A stretch of 34,260 nucleotides of DNA, from the IMG/VR virus record IMGVR_UViG_3300046007_009749, positions 1 to 34,260 of that record, one strand, 5' to 3'. The position numbers were made by a program, and so were the translations under genes. Positions 27,476 through 34,260 of this stretch are shown here, in pieces; within the stretch, counting starts at the first letter, position 1; each line of letters begins with the position of its first letter. The DNA is from a virus. The notes under the pieces were generated by a model. The model saw only the letters and a program-made list of their open reading frames with translations. It made no database searches and was not told the DNA's origin.

Positions 27476-28892
27476 AGCTAAAGAAGCGCTTGATCTGGGG
27501 GTTGTTGATTATAACGACTTTTGCCTTGTTATCAAAGACGCTGAAAAAAAACTTGACGCGATAGAGTTTGAGGAACGCAAAAGCGATATCCTCGCTTGGG
27601 GGCGTTATTATTTCCCGGACAAGTTCAATTTGCCGTTTTGCGAGGAATTGCATAGGTACCTAATATCTATAGCCGATGACCCATTTACGGACACTCTGGC
27701 GCCACGTGGGCACGCAAAGACAACAATAAAATGCTTTTTAATCCCAATATATTACGCGCTTAATTACCCGAAAAAGTTTAGGCACTACGTCAATATCCAA
27801 TCTACGGCAACAAAGGCAGTTAGCGTCAATCTTTCAATACGTCAAGAACTGGAAGAGAACGAACTTATATTGCGTGACTATGGAAAGCTTGATAGCAAAG
27901 ACAAATGGACAGAAAAGCAATTTGCTTTAACTAATGGCGTTGTGTTTACCGCTGTAGGTGCTGGAGAGTCATTTAGGGGAAAGAATTACCGCAACATTCG
28001 TCCAGATTACATCATAATGGATGACCTCTATGACGAGGACGATATGGAGAACCCAGAACGTGTTTTAAAAAAAAATAGATGGTTCTGGGGAACGGTATAT
28101 AAATCGACGGCTGTGGGTCGTGCAACGTGTATACATATCCAGGGGACGGCGATACATAGCTCCGACCTAATGCACCAGCTTAAAAAAAGCTCACGTTGGA
28201 AGTTTCGGAAATTTACCGCTTGCGATTTTGATACCGGATATGTTTTGTGGCCAGAGAATAACACGCTCGATAAACTAATGGCGGACCGGTCCGATATGGG
28301 CAGCATTATTTTTAACCGTGAGATGCTAAACGAGCTCAGAGATGATCACGCGTCAATAATCAAGAGCCATTACATTCGCACTGTTGATTTTATGCCTGAC
28401 GTAAAGATTCAATACAGAATAGGTGCTATTGACCCAGCAGAAAAAACAAGCGAGCTTAACGACTACACGGCAAAAGTTGTTATGTACGTAACAGAAGAAA
28501 AAGACATCTACATAGTTGACATAAGAAACGACAAGCTATCGTTTAACGAAAACAAAAACGACACTATACAGATGCATAACAAGCACAAGCTGGCAATCGT
28601 TCCATTTGAGACAAACAAGGCGTTTGGCTTGTATGAGGAGCTAAAGCGGACAACTGGTGTCCCTGTACGTGAAAGAATTACAACAAAAGACAAAATTACT
28701 CGGCTAATAGCGGTTTCAGCTTTTTTTGAAAACGGGAAAGTTTTTTTCGTCAAAAAAGATATTAGCGAAAAGATTTTGACAGAAGCCATAGACCAGTGTA
28801 TCTATAACACCCCTACACACGACGACATAAGGGATGCTATTGTTTTGGGTATTGAAGAAGTTTCAAAGTTACGTCAAGCATTTGTCGGATAG
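27432..28892 (+). CDS. Terminase large subunit
   Basis: Encodes 486 aa. ATPase: Walker A-like PRGHAKTT (about 91-98), Walker B YIIMDD (193-198) with acidic run. Nuclease: IGAIDPAEK (Asp334) and HDDIRDA (about 463-469), forming the RNase H-type site that cuts concatemers. WTEKQFALTNGVVF and FRGKNYRNIRPDY are also usual. Full length for the family. Packs DNA into the prohead with the portal encoded next. Confidence 0.93.
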   Translation: MLSSQKKAILKRINEAKEALDLGVVDYNDFCLVIKDAEKKLDAIEFEERKSDILAWGRYYFPDKFNLPFCEELHRYLISIADDPFTDTLAPRGHAKTTIKCFLIPIYYALNYPKKFRHYVNIQSTATKAVSVNLSIRQELEENELILRDYGKLDSKDKWTEKQFALTNGVVFTAVGAGESFRGKNYRNIRPDYIIMDDLYDEDDMENPERVLKKNRWFWGTVYKSTAVGRATCIHIQGTAIHSSDLMHQLKKSSRWKFRKFTACDFDTGYVLWPENNTLDKLMADRSDMGSIIFNREMLNELRDDHASIIKSHYIRTVDFMPDVKIQYRIGAIDPAEKTSELNDYTAKVVMYVTEEKDIYIVDIRNDKLSFNENKNDTIQMHNKHKLAIVPFETNKAFGLYEELKRTTGVPVRERITTKDKITRLIAVSAFFENGKVFFVKKDISEKILTEAIDQCIYNTPTHDDIRDAIVLGIEEVSKLRQAFVG

Positions 28893-28907
28893 GAGAAAAG
28901 CGGAAAA

Positions 28908-30959
28908 TTGAACATTTTAAACAGGGTCAAAAACATTTGGAGCCTATCTGCAAAATCAAGCGTTTTTAATAGTCCGCATTTTGGAGACACAGCAATTGTC
29001 GGTAGGAAGCGCATAAACACAGACAGCGATGAGTTGGCCGCCTATGCCGGATATGCGGCGATAGTGTCCGCATGTGTGGATGCAATTACAAGAGACGTTT
29101 GCTCGCAAAAGTTAACGTTTAAAAACGTAAAAACTGGCGAGTTGATAGATAACTCACGGGTCCCAAAAAACATTATCGCCCCCTACGTTGGCAATTGGCG
29201 CGGGCTTTGGCTTCGTGATGTTTTGAATGTGATCGTGCCATCCAAGCTTTTGACTGGAAACGCGTTCATCTGGAACACAAAGGGGACTGCATACGGTGAG
29301 CTTTATAACGTCAGAGATTCATTTATCCCTATCCCAGCACATAACGTAAAAATAAATCTTAATGTCAATGGGGAAGGTATAGATTTTTATGACGTAAAGC
29401 TTGGTGGTATGGTCTACCAGGTAAAACCTGACGAGATGATCCATATCAGACAGAACCCTATCTATTCCCCATTTGTTGGCGTTGGCAACATAGCTAAGGC
29501 GCGGTTATTGATAGAGGGGGAATATGCCGCCACTGAGTATATAAACGCGTTTTTGAACGAGGCCCAGGGAGCTCCAACGATGATCATGATGGACAAGACG
29601 CCGATGGAGCATGACCAGAAGATGCGAATGGCTGACATGCTCAAACAAAAATGGTCATCAAAAATTATGTACATGAATGTTGACGATGCAAGCATTATCC
29701 AAAATTCATTGTTGACGAGAGATTTTGACTTTCTTGAGAAAAGAAAGTTTGACATGGAATCAATGCTGGCGGTTTTTGGTGTGCCAAAAATAGTTCTTGG
29801 GATACCTGAGGGGTCTAACAGAGCAACGTCAACGAACCAAATACCGCTGTACTATAAATCTACAATCAACCCATGTATAAAAGAGCTATCCTATTTTTTC
29901 ACAAATCAACACGTAAAAAAATACTCAAATGATATAGAAGTTTGTTTTGAGACGCACGCCTCCGGTGAGATAGACGAGGTAGAAAGGATGCTGTTAAATG
30001 GTATTATCACTCCGAATAGGGCGTCCGAAATCATGGGCCAGTCTGTTGATATCGATGATAGCTCTCGGAATAATTACTATGTTCCTGCTAGCGTTGTTGC
30101 CAGCGGCGGTCCTTTGGATGCTCCTATCGTCAATCAAGAGGATGTCGCGGACAACGACGAAGAACCGGTAAAGAAAGATTTGTCAGACCCTAGAAACGTT
30201 GACGCTATAATTGAAACTTTTAACAAAGCTACTGGGTATGATCGACTTTACCAATCGCGATTTGTCCGCAAATCTTTATTGTCTCGCAATATTATAGAGG
30301 AAAAGTATTCCGCTGTTGTCTCTGATTATTTTAAGAGGCTAGAGTCTGGCGTTTTAGATATTTTCAAAAAAAAGTTTAACGTAAAAGCAGACGTTGACCC
30401 TGAGGATATAAAAGACTTTGAGTCGTCAGTTGTTATATATCTAGGAGAGAATATACAGGCAGAAAAAGAAATGTTGACGCCGCTTCATACATCCGGAGTG
30501 CAGCGAGCCATCGGGGATATAAACGGGATCACAGGGGCCGCGATTTCGGCGTCATTCTCTAACCCATTTGTTAAAGGCGCGGTTGAGAACCTGGCAAATA
30601 AGATAACCGGCATTCTAACAGAAACAACGAAAAAAGACTTGCGTAAACTTTTCGCAAAGGCGATAGACGAGGGCTGGAATGTAAACGCAATCCAGGACGC
30701 TATCCAGTCAAAGTTTAACCAATATCAAACGACACGCGCTAGAATGATTGCCAGGACAGAGGCGCGGGCAGCCTGGGACGCTGGCGCAGAAGTCGCATAC
30801 AAAGACATTGGGGTTGAAAAAGTTGACGTTATAGGCTGTACTATGTTTGAATGGAATTCAGATTGCGGGCGTAGGGGTATCCCTGTTGGGCTGATTAGCT
30901 CTCTCAAGTTCCATCCAAACCACATCGGGTCATTGGCCCCATCAGAGGAAAAAAGATGA
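28908..30959 (+). CDS. Portal protein fused to MuF-like head morphogenesis domain
   Basis: Encodes 683 aa from TTG 28908 after GGAG. N-terminal ~400 residues are portal: ELAAYAGYAAIVSACVDAIT, YQVKPDEMIHIRQNPIYSPF, and GVPKIVLGIPEGSNRATSTN. The C-terminal ~230 residues are MuF/SPP1 gp7-like: RARMIARTEARAAWDAG (about 610-626), CGRRGIP and FHPNHIGSLAP at the end. In most phages the two are separate genes. No stop or shift in between. The portal would form the DNA gate. Confidence 0.85.
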   Translation: MNILNRVKNIWSLSAKSSVFNSPHFGDTAIVGRKRINTDSDELAAYAGYAAIVSACVDAITRDVCSQKLTFKNVKTGELIDNSRVPKNIIAPYVGNWRGLWLRDVLNVIVPSKLLTGNAFIWNTKGTAYGELYNVRDSFIPIPAHNVKINLNVNGEGIDFYDVKLGGMVYQVKPDEMIHIRQNPIYSPFVGVGNIAKARLLIEGEYAATEYINAFLNEAQGAPTMIMMDKTPMEHDQKMRMADMLKQKWSSKIMYMNVDDASIIQNSLLTRDFDFLEKRKFDMESMLAVFGVPKIVLGIPEGSNRATSTNQIPLYYKSTINPCIKELSYFFTNQHVKKYSNDIEVCFETHASGEIDEVERMLLNGIITPNRASEIMGQSVDIDDSSRNNYYVPASVVASGGPLDAPIVNQEDVADNDEEPVKKDLSDPRNVDAIIETFNKATGYDRLYQSRFVRKSLLSRNIIEEKYSAVVSDYFKRLESGVLDIFKKKFNVKADVDPEDIKDFESSVVIYLGENIQAEKEMLTPLHTSGVQRAIGDINGITGAAISASFSNPFVKGAVENLANKITGILTETTKKDLRKLFAKAIDEGWNVNAIQDAIQSKFNQYQTTRARMIARTEARAAWDAGAEVAYKDIGVEKVDVIGCTMFEWNSDCGRRGIPVGLISSLKFHPNHIGSLAPSEEKR

Positions 30960-31579
30960 AGACAAAAGAATCAATTATCACAGATTACAAGCTATTGACG
31001 GAAGACGGGGCCACATATATTACAGGTTACGCCAACAATAAAGGCGTTGTAGATAGCTATGGCGATATTGCAACGTCAATTAATGGGCAGCCGGTATACA
31101 ACCTAACAAAGCGTTTTCAGTATAACCCTGTGGCGCTAGTTGATCATGGCCGTAGTGTTGGCAATATATTTGGGGCGTTTGTTTTGGGGCCTGGGGCAAC
31201 GTTTGAGGACGAGAAAGGGCTTCATATCAAACTCAGATTGATGGATGACCCCCAGACGGAAATCGCAAGACACGCAGTAGCGGCGTATAGATCCGGGGTT
31301 GCCCGTGCGTTTTCAATCGGTGGTGAATGGATCTATGACGACCCAACAAACAAGTCGCACTTGACGTCAGCTATTATCTATGAGATTAGTGGGGTGGCTA
31401 TTGGTGCGGATCCAGTGGCACTGTCAAACGCTCCACAGTATAAATCGATGGACAAAGAAGCTGAAGGGCGAGAGTCCCAAAAGGTTTTGGAAATTCTCAT
31501 CGCTGAGTACAGGAAAAGTTTGTCAAGTCAGATATTGTCCGCAATTGAACATATTCAAAAAAGAAAAGGTGACGCATGA
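30956..31579 (+). CDS. HK97-type prohead protease
   Basis: Encodes 207 aa, ATGA-coupled with the portal. His64 in ALVDHGRSVG and Ser120 in ARAFSIGG, with IYEISGVAIGADPVA, match the herpesvirus-assemblin-like S78 family. It cleaves the scaffold part of the capsid protein and itself. The C-terminal ~40 residues are helical. Its stop overlaps the capsid ATG. Confidence 0.88.
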   Translation: MKTKESIITDYKLLTEDGATYITGYANNKGVVDSYGDIATSINGQPVYNLTKRFQYNPVALVDHGRSVGNIFGAFVLGPGATFEDEKGLHIKLRLMDDPQTEIARHAVAAYRSGVARAFSIGGEWIYDDPTNKSHLTSAIIYEISGVAIGADPVALSNAPQYKSMDKEAEGRESQKVLEILIAEYRKSLSSQILSAIEHIQKRKGDA

Positions 31580-32973
31580 ATTTAAAAGCTCTTATTGAGA
31601 AACTTATTGCAGAAGGAAAGTCTGACGCCGAAATCGCTGCTGCTGTAGCAGATTACAAAGAAGGCGAAAAAGCTGCTTCAACCGACACGATCGTGTCTTT
31701 GATTTTGGCCGGACGTAAAGCCGCCGATATCCAAGCCTCTTTGGGCGCAAAACTTTCTGCACGTGCAGCTGAGGAAGCCGCAGAAGCAAAAGCCGCCGCA
31801 GAGGAAGCAAAACTTGACGCAAAGCTTTCTGAGAAATTAAAAAGCATTGGAATTTCACCTGGTAAATATGCTAACCAGAAATCATTAAAGCGCTTCAACC
31901 ATACAACTGGTAAAATTGAGGACGTAAGTGATTTGACTGACGCGTACAAAGGTTTCAATGACCTCATCTCAGCAGCTCACGCAAAAGACATGGCATCTGT
32001 AAAGTCTATTTCAAATGAGATTGACCGTGAAAATGACCGTGTTGAAGCAGCCATGATGGGCAAGGCCACACCTACGGTTTCTGACGTAACAACCCGTGGC
32101 GGATTCGCAATCCCTACCGAAGTTTCTATGTCAATTTCTCAGTTGACCCAGGCCGCGTCTTTGGTTTTGCCTTACGTAAACAAAGACAACGTTGTTTTTA
32201 ACTCTAAAATCTATCCGGTAATGTACGGTATCACTGTTGACTATATCGCTGACCAGTCTTCGGCGGTAGGTGAATCAAACCCAACTTTTACCAACCCAAC
32301 GGTGAACATGAAGCGTTTGGGTGCATATTCTGCAATCTCAAATCAAATCATCTACCAAAAGGGCGCCGACCTCGTAAATGCGTTTATCTCTGCGTATTCC
32401 TCAGCATTGGCAAAGAAGCTTGACCAGCAAATCACAATTGGTAACGTAACTGGAAGCGGCGATGGCGTGGATGGGATTGTTTTTGACGCTTTGACGTACC
32501 TTCCAACCGCAATGGCTCTTTCCAACTTGACAATCGGCAGCCTCAAAACCATCTTGAACTACCTTAGCGAGGACACCGCGAAGGACAGCACAGTTTTTAT
32601 GGCGAACAGAAAAGTTACTGGTCAGATTGGTTTGCTAGAAGACACCGGCGGACGTCATATTTTCCCACGCTACATACAAGATGGCGTAATCTCTCCGTTT
32701 GGTTCTCGTTTGATTGAGATCCCACAAATTGCCTCGACGCTAGACGTTGGCGGCGATGCTCGCACCGGCGGCACTGATGACGTTTTAATCTGTGCTGATA
32801 TGTCACGTGTAATGGTGGGATTGTCACGGGAAACGCGCATCGACTCCTCTATGGATTTCCTATTTTTAAATGACGTTATGACAATGCGCGTCATCAAAGA
32901 TTTTGGCTGCAAAGTTCTTTCAGGTTCTTCTACTGCTGGCGTTGTTGCTATCGCTCAAGAATTGACCAACTAA
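31576..32973 (+). CDS. HK97-type major capsid protein with scaffold domain
   Basis: Encodes 465 aa. Residues 1-160 are helical, Ala/Lys/Glu-rich (ARAAEEAAEAKAAAEEAKL), the delta or scaffold region removed by the protease. From about 170 (RGGFAIPTEVSMSISQLTQA) the HK97 fold follows, with ADQSSAVGESNPTF and VFMANRKVTGQIGLLEDTGG. Forms the icosahedral shell. The third gene in a standard order of portal, protease and capsid. Confidence 0.92.
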   Translation: MNLKALIEKLIAEGKSDAEIAAAVADYKEGEKAASTDTIVSLILAGRKAADIQASLGAKLSARAAEEAAEAKAAAEEAKLDAKLSEKLKSIGISPGKYANQKSLKRFNHTTGKIEDVSDLTDAYKGFNDLISAAHAKDMASVKSISNEIDRENDRVEAAMMGKATPTVSDVTTRGGFAIPTEVSMSISQLTQAASLVLPYVNKDNVVFNSKIYPVMYGITVDYIADQSSAVGESNPTFTNPTVNMKRLGAYSAISNQIIYQKGADLVNAFISAYSSALAKKLDQQITIGNVTGSGDGVDGIVFDALTYLPTAMALSNLTIGSLKTILNYLSEDTAKDSTVFMANRKVTGQIGLLEDTGGRHIFPRYIQDGVISPFGSRLIEIPQIASTLDVGGDARTGGTDDVLICADMSRVMVGLSRETRIDSSMDFLFLNDVMTMRVIKDFGCKVLSGSSTAGVVAIAQELTN

Positions 32974-32974
32974 A

Positions 32975-33196
32975 ATGGAGTTTATCGTCACCTGTGAGAA
33001 GGGAATCTCATATTTAGAGAACGGATTCGACGGGGGGGAAACCCTCCGTTTCGTAAAAGGCGAGGTCATTCGCGAGAAAGATATCGCGCGTGGGCGTATT
33101 AGCATTGGCGGGCTGGAGAGGCTAGAGCGCGAGGGCCGAGTAGAGCGCGTTTCTGGACAGAAAGACAAAGAAGCGAAAGGGTTCAAAGCAAAGTGA
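32975..33196 (+). CDS. Small head-module protein (73 aa)
   Basis: Highly charged: GETLRFVKGEVIREKDIARG, then RLEREGRVERVSGQKDKEAK. Small proteins of this type often follow capsid genes as decoration or adaptor proteins. It overlaps the next gene by 4 nt. Function inferred from position only. Confidence 0.7.
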   Translation: MEFIVTCEKGISYLENGFDGGETLRFVKGEVIREKDIARGRISIGGLERLEREGRVERVSGQKDKEAKGFKAK

Positions 33197-33603
33197 AAAA
33201 GTTTACATTGATTCTTTCTTTGATTTTGTTCGCGTCATCTTTTTCGTATGCCGACCAGTTCAGAACTGTTCGGACAAACGGGAAATTGGAGCTATCAAAA
33301 CAGCCTGCCTTCGCCGTGCAAACGTTGACCGCTGGGCAGACTACGCCCAATGTTGCATCTGGGACCGTTATAATTACGGGTATCAATACCGGGGCAACTG
33401 CAATCGCTGGGTTTTCCAATGTGATTGCTGGAAACATCATTTATATTGTAGGTAATGCGTCTACAACATCAAACGCAACAACAATCGCAGACTCTGGGGC
33501 GTTTAAGTTGAACGGAGCCTTCACGGCAGCGGCCAACCATACCCTCACGCTTTTTGTTCGCGGAAATGGTGACTATGTAGAGTTAAAAAGGTCATCTAAC
33601 TAA
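33193..33603 (+). CDS. Exported fiber-like protein in the head module
   Basis: Encodes 136 aa from GTG 33193. KKFTLILSLILFASSFSYA is a typical Sec signal peptide with a cleavage site before Asp21. The rest resembles a short fiber beta module (ADSGAFKLNGAFTAAANHTL, then FVRGNGDYVELKRSSN). A signal peptide among capsid genes is unusual: the protein may act in the periplasm, for example against superinfection, or the leader may be an acquired fusion. Confidence 0.7.
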   Translation: MKKFTLILSLILFASSFSYADQFRTVRTNGKLELSKQPAFAVQTLTAGQTTPNVASGTVIITGINTGATAIAGFSNVIAGNIIYIVGNASTTSNATTIADSGAFKLNGAFTAAANHTLTLFVRGNGDYVELKRSSN

Positions 33604-34181
33604 TGGCCATTTGCACGTCCGCAGATGTATTTGCGTTCGCTGGGTCGCCGGCGGACGTGCAAACCACGCAAGCAAGCGCGGTTACGTCACTTATTGCAAA
33701 CGTTTCAAGTTATGTAGAAGCTTGCATTGGTAGAAAGATAGAGACATTTGCAATAAGTAACGTAATTTTTCAGGATGGGTTGAATTGCGACATTGTTGGT
33801 CAAAAAATTTACCTTAAGGGTATATATAGGGACCTGTATTCAATCAGCCTTTTAAAGGAGGCTGGCGGCACACTAACGGCCGTTGCCGCGTATGATGACG
33901 GAGGCGATTATTATCTGGACCCACGAATAGGCGCGATTATTAGGAGCGGACAGGATTGGAGCCTAGAGCCGTTTGCCATATTGATATCTGGAAACGTTTG
34001 TGCTGGCGGGGCATCTGGTTCCTTGGGGATAAAGCAGGCCGTTATAGAAATAGTGGCGTCTAAAGCTGGGCTTTTGAAAACTGAAATCTTGACGGACTCG
34101 GGTAGCATTGATACAGTCAGAACATTGAGTGAGAACCAAATTAAAAATATGTTAAAAACTTACGTAACGAGGGATATATAA
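33603..34181 (+). CDS. Head-tail connector / adaptor protein
   Basis: Encodes 192 aa. Pattern VFAFAGSPADVQTTQASAVT...VSSYVEACIGR (1-45) and IKQAVIEIVASKAGLL, with C-terminal LSENQIKNMLKTYVTRD, is like gp6/gp15-type adaptors that dock below the portal. Its end lies in the terminal repeat and is also present at 1-48. Adjacent to capsid genes as expected. Confidence 0.75.
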   Translation: MAICTSADVFAFAGSPADVQTTQASAVTSLIANVSSYVEACIGRKIETFAISNVIFQDGLNCDIVGQKIYLKGIYRDLYSISLLKEAGGTLTAVAAYDDGGDYYLDPRIGAIIRSGQDWSLEPFAILISGNVCAGGASGSLGIKQAVIEIVASKAGLLKTEILTDSGSIDTVRTLSENQIKNMLKTYVTRDI

Positions 34182-34260
34182 TGGCATTAGGAGACGGAAA
34201 AGGCAGGGCAGGGCTACAGTTTGCAACGCCATCTAGTGTGACAGTTGGGGATACATCTAC
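34134..34260. repeat. Right copy of 127-bp terminal redundancy
   Basis: Identical to bases 1-127. Remove one copy to obtain the circular genome of about 34,133 bp. Confidence 0.97.
34181..34260 (+). CDS. Duplicate 5' end of the gene at 48-359 (partial)
   Basis: The last 80 bases repeat the start of the small virion-associated gene at 48. Partial only because the circle was linearised. Confidence 0.95.
   Translation, partial: MALGDGKGRAGLQFATPSSVTVGDTS

Overview
The window is the complete genome of a tailed double-stranded DNA phage (Caudoviricetes), cut open at an arbitrary point. Its last 127 bases (34134-34260) repeat its first 127 (1-127), in the middle of a gene, so the molecule closes into a circle of about 34,133 bp. 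A tape measure protein, a tail-tube protein, tail assembly chaperones with a frameshift site, and no sheath protein indicate a long non-contractile tail (siphovirus type). I found no integrase, DNA polymerase, tRNA gene or CRISPR array. The host cannot be named from the genes. Promoters are sigma70-like and ribosome binding sites are strong. The early-promoter operators resemble the LexA box I recall for Bdellovibrio (TTAC-N3-GTAA), which is a lead, not an identification.

Layout. (1) Plus strand, 27068 through the circle junction to 14113: terminases, a portal fused to a MuF-like domain, prohead protease, HK97-type capsid protein, connector, several fiber-like and LamG-like proteins, tail terminator, head-tail joining protein, tail tube, chaperones, tape measure, minor tail proteins, receptor-binding candidates, and a lysis group (peptidoglycan hydrolase and holin-like proteins). 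Genes overlap by 1-8 nt and can be read as one very long late unit. (2) 14099-16513: a divergent switch with one small leftward gene and a rightward TOPRIM/RepA-type primase-helicase. (3) Minus strand, 25213 down to 16537: about twenty early genes, namely small regulators, a Sak4-like ATPase with its ssDNA-binding partner, an SF2 helicase, a VRR-NUC nuclease, two Lar-like zinc proteins, DUF551, several tiny membrane proteins and a dUTPase. (4) 19279-19458: a single 59-aa helix-turn-helix gene facing the opposite way, with its own promoter and terminator. (5) 25214-25729: a noncoding, palindrome-rich stretch with a perfect DnaA box and iteron-like repeats, the best origin candidate. (6) 25730-26972: a run of six or so tiny plus-strand genes, mostly membrane peptides.

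How it may work. The early promoters at 14.4, 19.2, 22.3, 23.4 and 25.7 kb share a 15-bp operator of the form CTTTAC-NNN-GTAAAG. In most of them the -35 hexamer is the left half of the operator, so one regulator could silence the whole early programme. A late-type promoter (26950-26978) fires directly into an intrinsic terminator (26987-27030). This predicts a stand-alone RNA of about 45 nt. Its loop (ACCTCCTAAGTTT) is complementary to the extended Shine-Dalgarno leaders of the first genes of the early units and also mimics the 3' end of 16S rRNA. I consider this promoter-terminator RNA and the shared operator network the two most interesting features. All functions are read from sequence by eye, with no database search.
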